From assembly GCA_025094145.1 (NCBI GenBank), contig JALLLS010000002.1:558001-622000 (forward strand): 64,000 nt of DNA, given 5' to 3'. The DNA is from Spinellus fusiger (lineage: Eukaryota; Mucoromycota; Mucoromycetes; Mucorales; Phycomycetaceae). The notes below the pieces were generated by a model. The model saw only the letters and a list, made by a program, of their open reading frames with translations. It did no database searches and was not told where the DNA came from. The position numbers were made by a program, and so were the translations under genes. This document shows, in pieces, positions 9,069 to 21,113 of the stretch. Each line of letters starts with the position of its first letter. The stretch's first letter is position 1.

Positions 9069-12000
9069 TTAATAGACTTCCAGAATATACCTCTCCTTCT
9101 CTTTCCATTCTTCAATCAGAGCAGAGGCCTTGGCAGAATCAATATTTCCATACTGCTCAAGACCATACACCACAGCATCCTTGACATCAGGCACTGGCCA
9201 AGTAGGACCACACAGATAAAAGTGTCCGTTCTTATTCACAAGATAATCATGCAACATCTCAGCATCTTCCTTCATCTTGTGCTGAATGTACACCTTCTCC
9301 TTCTGATCACGCGAAAAGGCCAGCCCCATGTGCGACACGACACCATCGGCCTGGTAAGCCTCAAGCTCCTCTCCATACAAATACTCATTGTGTCGATTCC
9401 GGGATCCAAAGTACAGCACCACAGGCCCCACGTCCTTGCCAGCCGCCTTGGCCATGGCACGCTCCTGGATAAACGCACGAAAGGGTGCCATGCCTGTGCC
9501 CAGACCCGCCATGATCACAGGCTGGGTCTCAAGAGGAGGCAGCTTCATCACAGAGTGCTTGATGGACACTGTCACCAGAGTCCCCACTTTCATGCCTGCC
9601 AAGTACCGAGTGCACTGTCCATACCGCTTGCTGCCCTTCTTGGTCTCCCATTCAACAGCCACGACCAAAAGATGGACCGAGTCAGGATGCATTCTTTGAG
9701 AAGAGGCAATGGAGTAGTGTCGAGGTTTGATGGGAGAAATCATGGAGACCAGTGCCTCCACAGGAGGATGGGCAGAGGTAAACTCACGCAGCAGGTCTTC
9801 ATAGGTCACAGTGTCCTCCACTCTTGCCTTGAAGTCTTCTTTGCCCAGAGGAGAGATCAGGAACAGGAGCTGCTCACGTTCCTTGGCATCCTTGGCGTGG
9901 GTGGCCAGGGCTTCATAGAACTTCTTGGACGGACGGCCAAAGAGATCGAGGGTTTGAGAGAACAGCTGGAATACAGAGCGGGCCTCCCTTGGTGTGTCTC
10001 CAACCAACACAATGTCATTCTCACAAAGACCGTACCAAGATAGAAAGGCATGCACTTGGGTAGGGTCGTTATGGCCATAGACGCCCAGGGCATCTCCCAG
10101 GTCGTATTTGAGATCAGCCTTGGAGGTATCAAATTCAAGATGGAAGACATAGCGGTCGTAGGTGCTAGGTGTCAATTGTCTGTTTTCTGTCAAGGGAACA
10201 ACATAGGTGGCTTCCTGGAGATGAGGACGAACTGCTTCTGTGGTACCATAAGCTTCTTTGAACATGGAGTGCCAGGCTGCCTTGTGCCATTTGTCTGAGC
10301 TGACCTTTACGGATTCTTCCTCCTCAGCAGCAGCAACAGAAGAAGAAGAGAGAGAGGGTGTGTCTATGGCATTGAGAGTGCGATGAACAGGGACCAACGG
10401 CAATACAGTGTCGTTGATCTCCAGAATAGTCCAGGGAGGCAACAGCTCAATAGCAACCAGTGCAGTGGCCACCTTGTCTACAATCTGCTGGACAATGGTA
10501 GACAGACTGCGTTTGATCTCGGATGGGGATTCAGACAGAGTGTACAGGGATTCAAGATGAGCTCCACCCTGCTCAGACGGCACAAGAGCATGGAACACAG
10601 CCTCGGGAATCATCAATGTCGACTGGAGTTCAAGTTCAGTCATTATACGAGCACTGTCAATAGCATAAAGCTGGATCTCAAGTTGGGTTGCCTTGAGCTT
10701 GAATTCGTTGGTGAGGTGGACCTCAATGTCATCCCCGTGCTTCCATGGCCCCTCGACCACAACAATGGCCTTTGGAGCCGCCAGACCAAGCACATCGTAT
10801 TCCTTGAGAATGGCAATATCATGGATCGCCACATAGTCTGCCAATTGGCCTGGTACACTCTTGGCAGTAGTAATAAAAGTGCTTGTTACAGCACCCCCCA
10901 CACGAAGACTGTCTTGCACACTGTGGACTTGGAGTGGGTCTGGCGTGGACTGGTGAAGCAGGTGGGCAATCTGGACACCTGTTCCCTGAGAAGGCTGGCC
11001 GTCCCAGAACATGGCCTTTAGTGTGTTTTTGTTTTCTTCCGTCTCGTTCCTTTTCCAGGGAGCAGATTGAAGATCAATAAAGTTGCCTTGGCTTGCCTGT
11101 TCCACCAACCATGGCATATGGCCAGCATGAAGATGATGAAGGTGTCTGGCCTGTGCTGTGATGATGCGTGGTTTGATTGAAAGCCCACCGAACCGAATGG
11201 TAGATGTGATGTCAAGGAAAAGAGGACCACTAAAGGCATAGAGACCTTCGCCTTCTTCCAATACAATGATCTGTGTTGCTGTTTTAGGCAGCACCTCAAT
11301 AAAATCAATCTCAGACCATGGACGGTAAAGACGCACGGAGACTAGGCCAATGGATTCTGGAGAAGAGGAAAAAGAGGGAGAAGAGGACACAGCATGGCAA
11401 AGGGCATGGGTACTTGCACCAAGAGCCACAAGGACAGTAGAAGCATCCTTGTCACCCACATACTCAAAGGGAGTGTAATTGAATTGAGCCAGGAGTTGCT
11501 TGGCAACCCCATAGGCTTCTGAATAGGAAACAGCGGAGGGTAGTTGCTGCTGAAAGATGCGGCTTATCTGGGAGTAGGGAAGCAACTCTGCAGTCTGGAG
11601 AGTGGTGGCAGCAGCAAGACCATCGAAATAGTGAATGACAGGAAGTTGGACGGCATGAGACAAGAGATGGGCCACCAGCGCCATATCATGGGCTTCTTGT
11701 ACATTGCTCGAGGACAGCAAAATAGCACCACTGTTGCGTGCAGCCAGAATAGCATCCACATGGGAATGGGCCACAAGCTGCTCATCCGTGAATTGTGCTG
11801 CGATATGGAAGACAACTGGCTGACGGGCCAATGCCAAGGCATGGACATTCGAGAGCATGGATAGGAGGGCTTGGGTGGTTGCCATGACGGTCATTTGCTT
11901 TTTACTGTCGGCCAATGCACCTTGGACGGCTGTTAATGCGCCTGTTCTGGTTTCCATCTCCACCACCTTGACAAGGTCGCCACGGCCATTGCGGACAGGC

Positions 12001-12383
12001 GTTGCACTGGAGGCCCATGCCTTGAGGGAGTGTCCGAGATAGTCCTGGGTGGATCCTCCTGGATAGACAAACACAATATCAGACAGGCAGTGGGCAATAT
12101 AGTCTACGGCGTGGTTGGCGTCTGTCAAATGTCTCTGTGGCTGCGTGGCGTGGTGGGCTTTGGCTCCAAAGAAAGAGTGGACGGCTGCCTTGAGTTGGGC
12201 CAAGGCATCTTCATCCACTATTGTGTTCTGGCTGCTTACAACAGAGTCAGTGTCTTCGGTGGCCTCTGTCTCCTTGTGGAGGATCTCAATGGCGTGCTGG
12301 ATAGGCTGGGAGGTCACTGACAGCAAATCAGGTGACATTTGTGCCTTGAAGAGGGTGACTACGAGAGCAGCAGAGGCAAACAT
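9069..12383 (-). CDS. MET10: Assimilatory sulfite reductase (NADPH), flavoprotein subunit
   Basis: Passes electrons from NADPH to the sirohaem subunit for reduction of sulfite to sulfide. One uninterrupted 1104-codon frame. Residues ~90-470 match the pyruvate-ferredoxin-oxidoreductase-like N-terminal region typical of fungal MET10 (VFVYPGGSTQDYLGHSLKAW, VVFHIAAQFTDEQ). The C-terminal ~390 residues are a CysJ/P450-reductase-type FAD/NADPH module: DALGVYGHNDP, KPRHYSIASS (FAD), GLGTGMAPFRAFIQER (NADP), YFGSRNRHNEYLYGEEL, GHFYLCGPTWPVPDV. As in yeast, no FMN flavodoxin domain is present; in this family that domain sits on the partner subunit. Slightly longer than yeast Met10. Upstream neighbour on the same strand is an OAC1-like carrier. 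Confidence 0.97.
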   Translation of the reverse strand: MFASAALVVTLFKAQMSPDLLSVTSQPIQHAIEILHKETEATEDTDSVVSSQNTIVDEDALAQLKAAVHSFFGAKAHHATQPQRHLTDANHAVDYIAHCLSDIVFVYPGGSTQDYLGHSLKAWASSATPVRNGRGDLVKVVEMETRTGALTAVQGALADSKKQMTVMATTQALLSMLSNVHALALARQPVVFHIAAQFTDEQLVAHSHVDAILAARNSGAILLSSSNVQEAHDMALVAHLLSHAVQLPVIHYFDGLAAATTLQTAELLPYSQISRIFQQQLPSAVSYSEAYGVAKQLLAQFNYTPFEYVGDKDASTVLVALGASTHALCHAVSSSPSFSSSPESIGLVSVRLYRPWSEIDFIEVLPKTATQIIVLEEGEGLYAFSGPLFLDITSTIRFGGLSIKPRIITAQARHLHHLHAGHMPWLVEQASQGNFIDLQSAPWKRNETEENKNTLKAMFWDGQPSQGTGVQIAHLLHQSTPDPLQVHSVQDSLRVGGAVTSTFITTAKSVPGQLADYVAIHDIAILKEYDVLGLAAPKAIVVVEGPWKHGDDIEVHLTNEFKLKATQLEIQLYAIDSARIMTELELQSTLMIPEAVFHALVPSEQGGAHLESLYTLSESPSEIKRSLSTIVQQIVDKVATALVAIELLPPWTILEINDTVLPLVPVHRTLNAIDTPSLSSSSVAAAEEEESVKVSSDKWHKAAWHSMFKEAYGTTEAVRPHLQEATYVVPLTENRQLTPSTYDRYVFHLEFDTSKADLKYDLGDALGVYGHNDPTQVHAFLSWYGLCENDIVLVGDTPREARSVFQLFSQTLDLFGRPSKKFYEALATHAKDAKEREQLLFLISPLGKEDFKARVEDTVTYEDLLREFTSAHPPVEALVSMISPIKPRHYSIASSQRMHPDSVHLLVVAVEWETKKGSKRYGQCTRYLAGMKVGTLVTVSIKHSVMKLPPLETQPVIMAGLGTGMAPFRAFIQERAMAKAAGKDVGPVVLYFGSRNRHNEYLYGEELEAYQADGVVSHMGLAFSRDQKEKVYIQHKMKEDAEMLHDYLVNKNGHFYLCGPTWPVPDVKDAVVYGLEQYGNIDSAKASALIEEWKEKERYILEVY

Positions 12384-12956
12384 AGCGGAGAGTGGGAAGA
12401 ACAGACAAAAGGTGAGAGAAGAGGAGAATGCAAGGGCTATTTAAATATCTAAGGAAGTTTTAGTTTCTTTACAATGGCGTGTGTCCATAGCACAGTAAAG
12501 AATAGGAGGCTCCAGTGAAAGGTCTTGGAAATGGCGCAATTATTTGTCCGCACAGCGTATTTGATCCTTATTTAATTTTGGAAAGATGATTAGCTGATCT
12601 TTACTTGTCTATTTTTCTTTTTTTTCTTCTTTCTTTCTTGAATAGAAAAAGAGAGGATGACGTGCATGAAATGAAATGATGCAAGGTCTATGGATGAATC
12701 ATCTTCTGCTGATAAATAGTAAACCCATGTCTTGTGTTATTTTATATCTCCACCCACCCACTTTCTTATAGGGAATGGGAAGCACCTTCCACACTAGAGC
12801 AAGTGCAGAGGATGCTATGATGTCTTTATGGATCTGTGGTATAGACTACGCTATGATATTATATATAAATATGTAAATATATATTATTCTAAACATTGTA
12901 TGTTACAAATAATATTACACAAATAATATCATACAAATAATATCATACAAATAATA
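12384..12956. other. Intergenic region upstream of MET10
   Basis: Contains the MET10 promoter side and the 3' flank of the carrier gene. Tandem AATATCATACAAAT-like units occur at 12905-12966. No other gene seen. Confidence 0.5.
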
Positions 12957-14008
12957 TCATACAAATAATGGCTTCAATTGCTCCATCAATACAAACATAA
13001 TCATTGTGTGAGGACCAATGCGTAAGAAATGGGCAAAGAATCCCTTGTATAATCCAAAGACACCTTCTGTAGTGACCACCTTGACAAGACAGTCCACAGG
13101 GTTCTTGTACAGTAGCCCACGGCCTGTCGCTGGATCCACGCCCTGGTTGTAGATTCGAGTAGAAACCACATCAAAGGGATTCATTGCCACACATGCCAAA
13201 ATGCCTGCAATAACAGAGGCACCAAAATGGGTCCCAATACTGTCCTGCATACCAAACTTGCTTATCAGAGAAGCCTTGCCAAACGTATAGCTAGGCATCT
13301 GCACAGAAGAACCCACACCAGCACGGAACATGGCAGCCGTCACTCCACGGTAGAGACCCCGCATGCCGTCTGTTCTCCATAGACCTGTCAGTGCACTCAG
13401 AGAAGACTTGATCTCATGTTGGTATCCAATATCACGAAACACAGGCGAATAGGCCTGCTGTCGTGTCTTGATGAGGTAGAAAGGAGAGCCGATCACAGCC
13501 CCCATCATCCCTGCAAATGCACCTGCAAATACACCTGCAGCCACCAAACCATGGTCTGAAGAGAGAGACAGACGATGGATGGTTTCTTTGTAGACAGGTT
13601 CATAGAAGCCTATACGACTTCCGTTTAGGCACAACTGATAAGCATAAGCTACACCTAACCCTCTTTGGCAGCCTCGTATGCCTTCATTCTGAAAGACAAG
13701 CCTCATGGCCTGGAAGCTGTTATGGTAGGGACGAGACGCTGCCGTCAGACCGCCTGCTCTGACAAGTTCTCCCTGAAGCTGGAGGCGTGTCTTTACAACC
13801 TATGTCAAGAGTAAGGAAACTGGTGGGTGGTGCAATGATAGAACATGATGAGGATGTTCGTTTGTACCTCCCAAGGATTTGTGAAGGTGGCTGCACCACA
13901 CCCTGCCACTCCTCCAGAAATAAAAGGAGCCAGTGTGTGTTTGAGACTCTTTTTTTTCTTTTCAGCTGCAGTGTCTACACTCAAGGCATTGTCTGGAGGA
14001 AGAGCCAT
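12957..14008 (-). CDS. OAC1: Mitochondrial carrier, OAC1-like (oxaloacetate/sulfate)
   Basis: Exons 13868-14008 and 12957-13799 join in phase 0 (donor GTACAAAC, acceptor ACATAG), 327 aa. Three carrier repeats are visible with signature motifs NPWEVVKTRLQ (spanning the splice), SPFYLIKTR and NPFDVVSTRIYNQG. The NPWE.V.TR / SP.LIKTR / NP.DV..TRIYNQ combination is that of the Oac1/SLC25A34-35 group rather than dicarboxylate or ADP/ATP carriers. Yeast Oac1 moves oxaloacetate, sulfate, thiosulfate and isopropylmalate across the inner mitochondrial membrane. N-terminus is short and Lys-rich (EKKKKS). Substrate is inferred from the family. Confidence 0.92.
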
Positions 14009-14710
14009 GGTTGGATAAACAAGTGAAAGAGACCCATTGAAGGATGTTATTTCATACTGAACTTTGTAATAAAAATAATTAAGTTATTTGTCCCGCCTTG
14101 AATGTTTTTTTGCCCTTCCGCAGGTTGGGTTGACTTCCAAGCAGAGAGAATAAGATGAAAAGGTGCAATGGAAGAGGAGTAGCCCTTTAGTCTATTTCCG
14201 TAGTGAGGATGAAAATAAGCACAAGTCCCATCTTCTCTTCTCTTCTCTTCTCTTCTCTTTTTTGTTTGTACAGTAGCCTGACCCAAGGAGTGTCCGTGGG
14301 CTCCTTCTAGGCCCTAATGAGAAATGGAATGGCTTGGTGATTATTCTTGTGTTTATTTTTGACATTAATCGCATGCAGAAATAGACTCTTATCATAGAGA
14401 AGACCAGTGCTGTGTGACTTGGACTACAGCAAAGGCGGGTGGCTGTAGGACAGAGATAGAGGAACCATCCGTGCTCTCTTTTTTTGACGATCCATCTTAA
14501 TTGTAGATACGAAAAGAAAAAGGTACCAAGATAAGGTGGCCTTTTTCCTTCTTTCTTTCCTTCTGTCTTTCAATAGTCAACTATCCACAACAAGGTGTGT
14601 ATCCATTCAATACAACGAAAGACAGAATGAAAGACAGAAGGAAAGTATCTCCACTGAATACATTGGCTAATTCATAAAGACATCTCTCCTCCTTTTTCTC
14701 TACTTGTATC
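14009..14710. other. Intergenic, simple-sequence patches
   Basis: Upstream flank of the carrier. A TCTTC-type pyrimidine run sits at 14230-14258 and short direct repeats of GAAAGACAG around 14558-14645. No gene seen. Confidence 0.45.
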
Positions 14711-14713
14711 GAG

Positions 14714-16475
14714 TCAATACACACATTGTTGTGGAGGCTGTGTAAGCACCTCCAATGCATTCAGAGTGGGTGTCTTTGGCCACTGTGGAAATAGGTCTGT
14801 AGTAGCATTCTTCTGCTTTTGTTTTATTATCATCTTACTCCCTTCTTTACTATTCTTCATAAAGATTACATAGTGACCTGATTCTGGTTTCTTGTTTAAT
14901 ATATTAGAATAGTCTACATTGCCATTTCCCCATGTCTTGTTACTGAACCAATCTCTCTTTCTGCCCCTTCATCTCTTCTTCTTATGAGTTGTGTCTGCTT
15001 CATTACCACTGAACATGCATCCCCAACGAACAGAAAGTACGCATTCAAACATAGGCTAGCATCCTACATGCTTCTCATCAGCTGTAGTGGTTCTATACAC
15101 TCATAAGTGGCTTGAACACACCCCAACAAGTAGCCTTTCTCCCCCTGAGTTTGTGAGTATCAAAAGGAGGTACAGGATCAAGTGAATCCACTACCATGAC
15201 TAATCATACTATTTCATGGAGAATTGCCCAATTCATGGCATTTATAGATATATACTCTCGATAGAAAGATTCCCTTTCTTGTCTATTCATTGTATCCTAG
15301 GTAAATAAAAATCCTTTTATTTATCCAAGCACTTGGGATACATGCCAAAGTAGATCTACACACAAATAAATGAAAAGATCAACATTGGAGCATGTTACTG
15401 GACAATCAAACCCATAATGTCTTATTTTCTACCCACCACCAAGGCACATGTTTGAATTTTATGCATAGTCAAGGGTGATGAATGACTTGTCCCAACACAA
15501 TTAAGGAGTCCAAGTGTGTTTGTGTCTATAAGAAAGTAAGAGTGTGAGTGAGACATCAATGTAGGAAGTATCTCCAATGATGAAAGCCAAGCAGGTACAG
15601 TGCAGAAGGTATTATATATAAAATAAAATAAAGAGGCAACTTCCATGCACTACATATTGACATTCTATCTGAATACCTTATTCTACACCCTTACTTTATG
15701 GACTGTCAATAGTTGAATCTTTAATCTACTAGTTTTATTTGGTTAATGAAAATAATAACAATAACAATAATAACACAGACTGGCTCTTGTCTAATCTTGA
15801 TACATTTTCAGCTGTCACCAAGATACTATTATGAGAGGCATAATGTAGTCTGCAAAGTAATAAAGTGGTTTTATTTATGTATTTATGTATTTATGTATTT
15901 ATGTATTTATGTATTTATGTATTTATGTATTTATGTATTTACACATTTACACATTTACACATTTACACATTTACATCTTCTGCTATTCAATAGACACTCA
16001 TCTTACATCTCTTGAAAGACAGACCCTCTTCTACTGAACAGTACCCAGTGAAGGTTTAGTGAGGAGATGACCGAGAATGAGGAGATATCCGGTGTCCAGG
16101 GGAGGAGGGGTCTGCACAGTAGTCTCTCTTAAGGAAAAGTATCTACAAAATCAATTCTCCCTTTTTGAATCAACGCACACACATTTATACTTTTATTAGT
16201 ATAGTTGTTATTAGTTTCATTATCATTCGTGTATAACTGTTATGAGTATCGTTGTTATGAGTATTATTAGTGTTGGAAGTGTCACTGTTATTCTGGAGAA
16301 AATTGCACTCTTCCACTCTTCTTCTTTTTCTTTTTCTTTTTCTTTTTTCTTTTAACTTTGCTTGATAGAACCAACTCTTTGGGGTTTTCCATCACTACCC
16401 AAAGATACTTGAGTACATCGGCCCATCAATCCTGGCTTGTGACGGTGAACGAGGCGGGGTTGATTCAGTAAAATA
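14714..16475 (-). CDS. Possible multi-exon gene, structure unresolved
   Basis: Several short minus-strand stretches read like coding DNA and end at plausible splice sites or a stop. 16475-16400 gives ESTPPRSPSQARIDGPMYSS and ends at donor GTAGTG. 16135-16063 is Ser/Pro rich in one frame. 15197-15099 gives VDSLDPVPPFDTHKL and KATCWGVFKPLMS and ends at donor GTATAG. 14800-14714 gives LFPQWPKTPTLNALEVL then TQPPQQCVY and a stop. I cannot join them with confidence and recognise no family. It may be one rapidly evolving Ser/Pro-rich gene with many introns, two genes, or chance. Span is approximate. Confidence 0.28.
15872..15975. repeat. 8-bp arrays (ATTTATGT)n then (ATTTACAC)n
   Basis: Eight or nine units of ATTTATGT run directly into about four of ATTTACAC, a point variant of the same unit, so the array has a sequence switch inside it. 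Confidence 0.9.
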
Positions 16476-17315
16476 AACATAGCCCTTTGTCTTTCACAAT
16501 TCCAGAGATCTTTCTCTCTCTCTTTTCTTGCATTGTCTGTGAGTGGATCGATCTATTTTCAACAGATAATTCTTATGTGATTAGACAATTCTTATATAAC
16601 TATTTACCTACACTCTTAAATACCTAATATATTGGCTATATTCCTATATAAATACATAAAAAATACCTACATAAAATACTTACTGTCTGTCTATTTCTCT
16701 ATTTTCTATTTCTCTCTATCGGTCGATCTGTCCATCTGTTTGGATTAATGAATGAATGAATGAATGATCTCTCCTCTCTCCTCCCTCCTCTCTCTCTCTC
16801 TGCCTGCCTATTTATACATTTACCTGTGTTTGTCTCTACACTCTTTTCATAAATACAGATAGAAATATGTTTATGCCACAAGTAATAATTAAACTTACAA
16901 ACAAAAAAGAATAACTAGCAAAATAGCAACCCACGTTAACTGCCGAGGAAAAGGCCTTTTTGAGACAGCGTACAATGGGCACAGTGTCCAACTTTATTTG
17001 TGTAGTGCTTATTCTCCGTGCCGGTAAGGTTGCTCAAAACGACAAATGATATTTATGCCTTATTTTTTTTTAGCTCCCTTTGCCCTTGAACAGGCCAAAA
17101 AACTGTTCTAAAATTGCTCTCATTGTGTCTAAAAGTGTTCTCATAGAATTTATGGTTTATCTTTGGCAATGTAAGATGGCTTCTTGAACTCAATAAATCA
17201 GCGGGCCTTGAATAAATAAAACTCGTTTTTTGCAATGTGTGTATGGGTGTGTGGATGAGGTGTGTGTTTTTCTGCACCTTTCTTTTCTTTTCTTTTCTTC
17301 TTTTCCTCTTCTTTT
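16476..17315. other. Intergenic, no gene seen
   Basis: A+T rich with a GAATGAATGAATGAAT patch (16748-16763) and pyrimidine runs. It includes the upstream region of the coiled-coil gene. No gene recognised. Confidence 0.4.
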
Positions 17316-18984
17316 ATGTTTGCAAAGTCAAAACGCTTTCAAGAGGGTACACTGATGAGCGAGTCACTTTGTTTGTCCACTGACGCTTGCTCACCCTTCT
17401 AGTCCACATCCTATAGGTGTCAAAGACTATATTCCTGGTCCTGGAGAATACAATGTGCCTACTGAGGATGCTGCACGCACAAAACGCTATGGGTTCAATC
17501 CAGGACAGCGATTCACAGACAGCATGTTCACAGGTAGACACCATTGAATAACAAAGCCCTGTACAGAAATAACACGGATTCTCTCATCATTATTATCATT
17601 TTGTATAATTTTCCATGTCCAATGTCACTTTATTCAGTGGACTCCAATGTGTCTGACTTCACCTATGCAGTGGGTGAACACTCGCTTCCGAGTGTGTCTA
17701 CCATCTCTAATGGCAGCAAGAACGAAGACAAATCCCGAAACACCACCATCACCCACCAATTTGAAAAGTACCGCCAGGCTATGCAGAAAGAAATAGAGCT
17801 TCTGCAATCCAAAAGTCGCAAACTAGAGTCCAATCTTCACTCCATGACCACTGAAAAGACGGAACTTCAAGCCAGTGCCTTGGAAAAGGAGCTTGAATTG
17901 GCTGACATGCGACAGAAGAACAATGCACTGCAAAAGACGGTAAGGTGTGAAAGAAGACCAGGGTTCTCATACAGCCACCTAGATTAGCCGCCATGAAAAG
18001 GCCATTGAAAAGTCGCCCAGAATAGTTCAGTTGCAGAAGAGGCTGGAGCAGATGGAGAAGGAGCTGGAGGCCGCCAAGCAAGAGACGCTAGCGACACTCA
18101 CCACCCTCAATGAGGATCGCACCCTTGCTACACAGAGGGCGGAGGAGCACACCAAAACACTTGATAGCCTGCATATTCAGATGGAAGAGCAGGTAAATGC
18201 AGCCAAACATCTTGCCATCGAACTTGAACAAAGTCAGGCCCATGCAAGGCACGTCGAAAAGACGAGCCAGGAGGCATTGCAGTCTTTAAGACGTGATTTG
18301 GAGCAGATGTCCAATGCATTCACACAAGCAACGTATCAGCTGCAGCAGAAAGACACAGACCTTGCCCAGTTTACCCTGCAACTGACTCGCCTTGGACAGG
18401 AGCACGAACAGCTCAGGATTGAACACACACAATTGCAGACACATCACACACAGTTGGAGCTGGACCATGAGGAGGCGTGCAAGACACATCAGACACAACA
18501 TACGTCACTTTCCCAAGCAAATGAGCGTCTGCAGCATCACCTCACTTGTCAGACAGATACATTGAACGGAGTCCAGTTCCGTTTGGCTGCTGAGGAACAA
18601 GAAAATGCTCGGCACTTGTGGTCCCTTTACGAATTGCTGGAGGCGCTTGATCACAGTGACACGGTTCGAAAAGGGCTCCAGTCCCGTTTCCGTCTGTACC
18701 AACAGCACATGCAGGATGTTCTTCAAGATTTGTTCTCAAAGAAAGAACACCTCAAGCGCACCCATGCCAAGACACACGCCAGGCTGACAGATGAGATGTA
18801 TGAGGCAAAGAAGTTTATTAACCAACAAGCCCTACAGATGGAGGGCCTTAAATCTGATCTTCACTGGCTCACAGCGGCCAACCGTCAGTTGCACCAGGTG
18901 ATTCAGGCACTGCACTTGGATACTACTCGTCAGGCTAAACTTTACAGTCGTGTACATCATCGTTCCTTTTCTCTTGCTCATTAA
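17316..18984 (+). CDS. HMMR/RHAMM-like coiled-coil protein with SHIPPO-type N-terminus
   Basis: Exons 17316-17346, 17417-17533, 17638-17939 and 17983-18984 splice with phases 1, 1, 0 to give 483 aa. The N-terminus has FAKSKRF, then IPGPGEYNV and KRYGFNPGQRF, the PGPG-Y and phenylalanine/arginine spaced pattern of SHIPPO repeats and of the HMMR N-terminal region. From residue ~85 to ~470 the protein is one long, Glu/Gln/Leu-rich coiled coil (heptad-like leucines, e.g. LEQMEKELEAAKQE). HMMR-type proteins bind spindle or cortical microtubules; that role is inferred. The first exon is only 31 nt and its acceptor partner (CTATAG at 17411-17416) was chosen by frame. Confidence 0.8.
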
Positions 18985-19300
18985 CTCTTCTTCTTTTCTC
19001 TTCTCTTTTTAATGTTCCACATTTCCACATTTCCACATTTCCACATTTCCACATTTCTAATTTTCATCTTTCTATTCCATCAGCCATGTCGATCACATAA
19101 TAGATCCTATCCTCTTCTCCTTGTTCCATATCTATATCAATCTATCAATCTATACTATTTGCATAATACACTCTATAACATAAAGTGCCAATGTATTGAT
19201 ATAAAGAATAGGTATAGAATAGTATTAGTAGAATTAAGACAAGTAAGAAGATACTGGCAATCCTCATTGTTGGACAGGAACAATGAAAAACAGATGGAAT
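18985..19300. other. Convergent 3' spacer with (TTCCACAT)n
   Basis: Between the tail-to-tail coiled-coil and Rab6 genes. Five tandem TTCCACAT units at 19014-19053. No gene. Confidence 0.6.
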
Positions 19301-20526
<1,226 letters not shown>

Positions 20527-21113
20527 TGTCACTAAAGAAAGAGAAGAAGAGGAAAACAAGAAAGAAAGAAAGAAAGAAAGAAAAGCGGGAGTGACTGCAT
20601 TGTTACAGTGCTCGTCTGTGTCACTTGTCTCACCAACACATCAAAACAGAGAGAGAGAAAGAGAATAAGGCAGGTAGAAGCCACAGTAGGCAGCAATAAC
20701 AGGATGCCTATTCTAATGTCTACAGTGTCGACCTATATCTACCTATTGATATTTATATATATATATCTACCTATTGATATTGATATATATTTATATTTAT
20801 ATTTTATTCATCATCTTTCATATCTTTGGTCTTGTTAAGAAAGAGACACTGTAGAAATACAAGCAAAATAGAACAGAGGGAGAAAAGGACTGAGATACCA
20901 GGACACATCTTACAAGAGACATTGGCAGTGGCAGTGGCAGTGGCAGTGGCAGTGGCAGTGGCATTGAGGTTGAGGTTGAGGTTGAGGTTGAGGCTGAGGT
21001 TAAAGTTGAGATGGAAATGAAAAGCAGAAACACATCCGTCCTACACTACTATCAACATGGCATGGGCTTGTGTAGTTTGTAAGAGGGATGTAGGAAGATG
21101 GAGCAGGATGAGA
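20527..21113. other. Intergenic with simple repeats
   Basis: Contains GAAA runs (20560-20582), TATATATC patches (20750-20800) and the hexamer array at 20921-21000. No gene; the promoter of Rab6 should lie near 20530-20700. Confidence 0.5.
20921..21000. repeat. Hexamer arrays (GGCAGT)n and (GAGGTT)n
   Basis: About seven GGCAGT units followed immediately by about five GAGGTT units. Confidence 0.9.

Noticed and set aside
9021..10043. 340-codon open frame on the + strand over MET10
   Set aside because: It is antisense to the well-supported MET10 coding region and its text has no family features; a shadow of a long G+C-richer gene.
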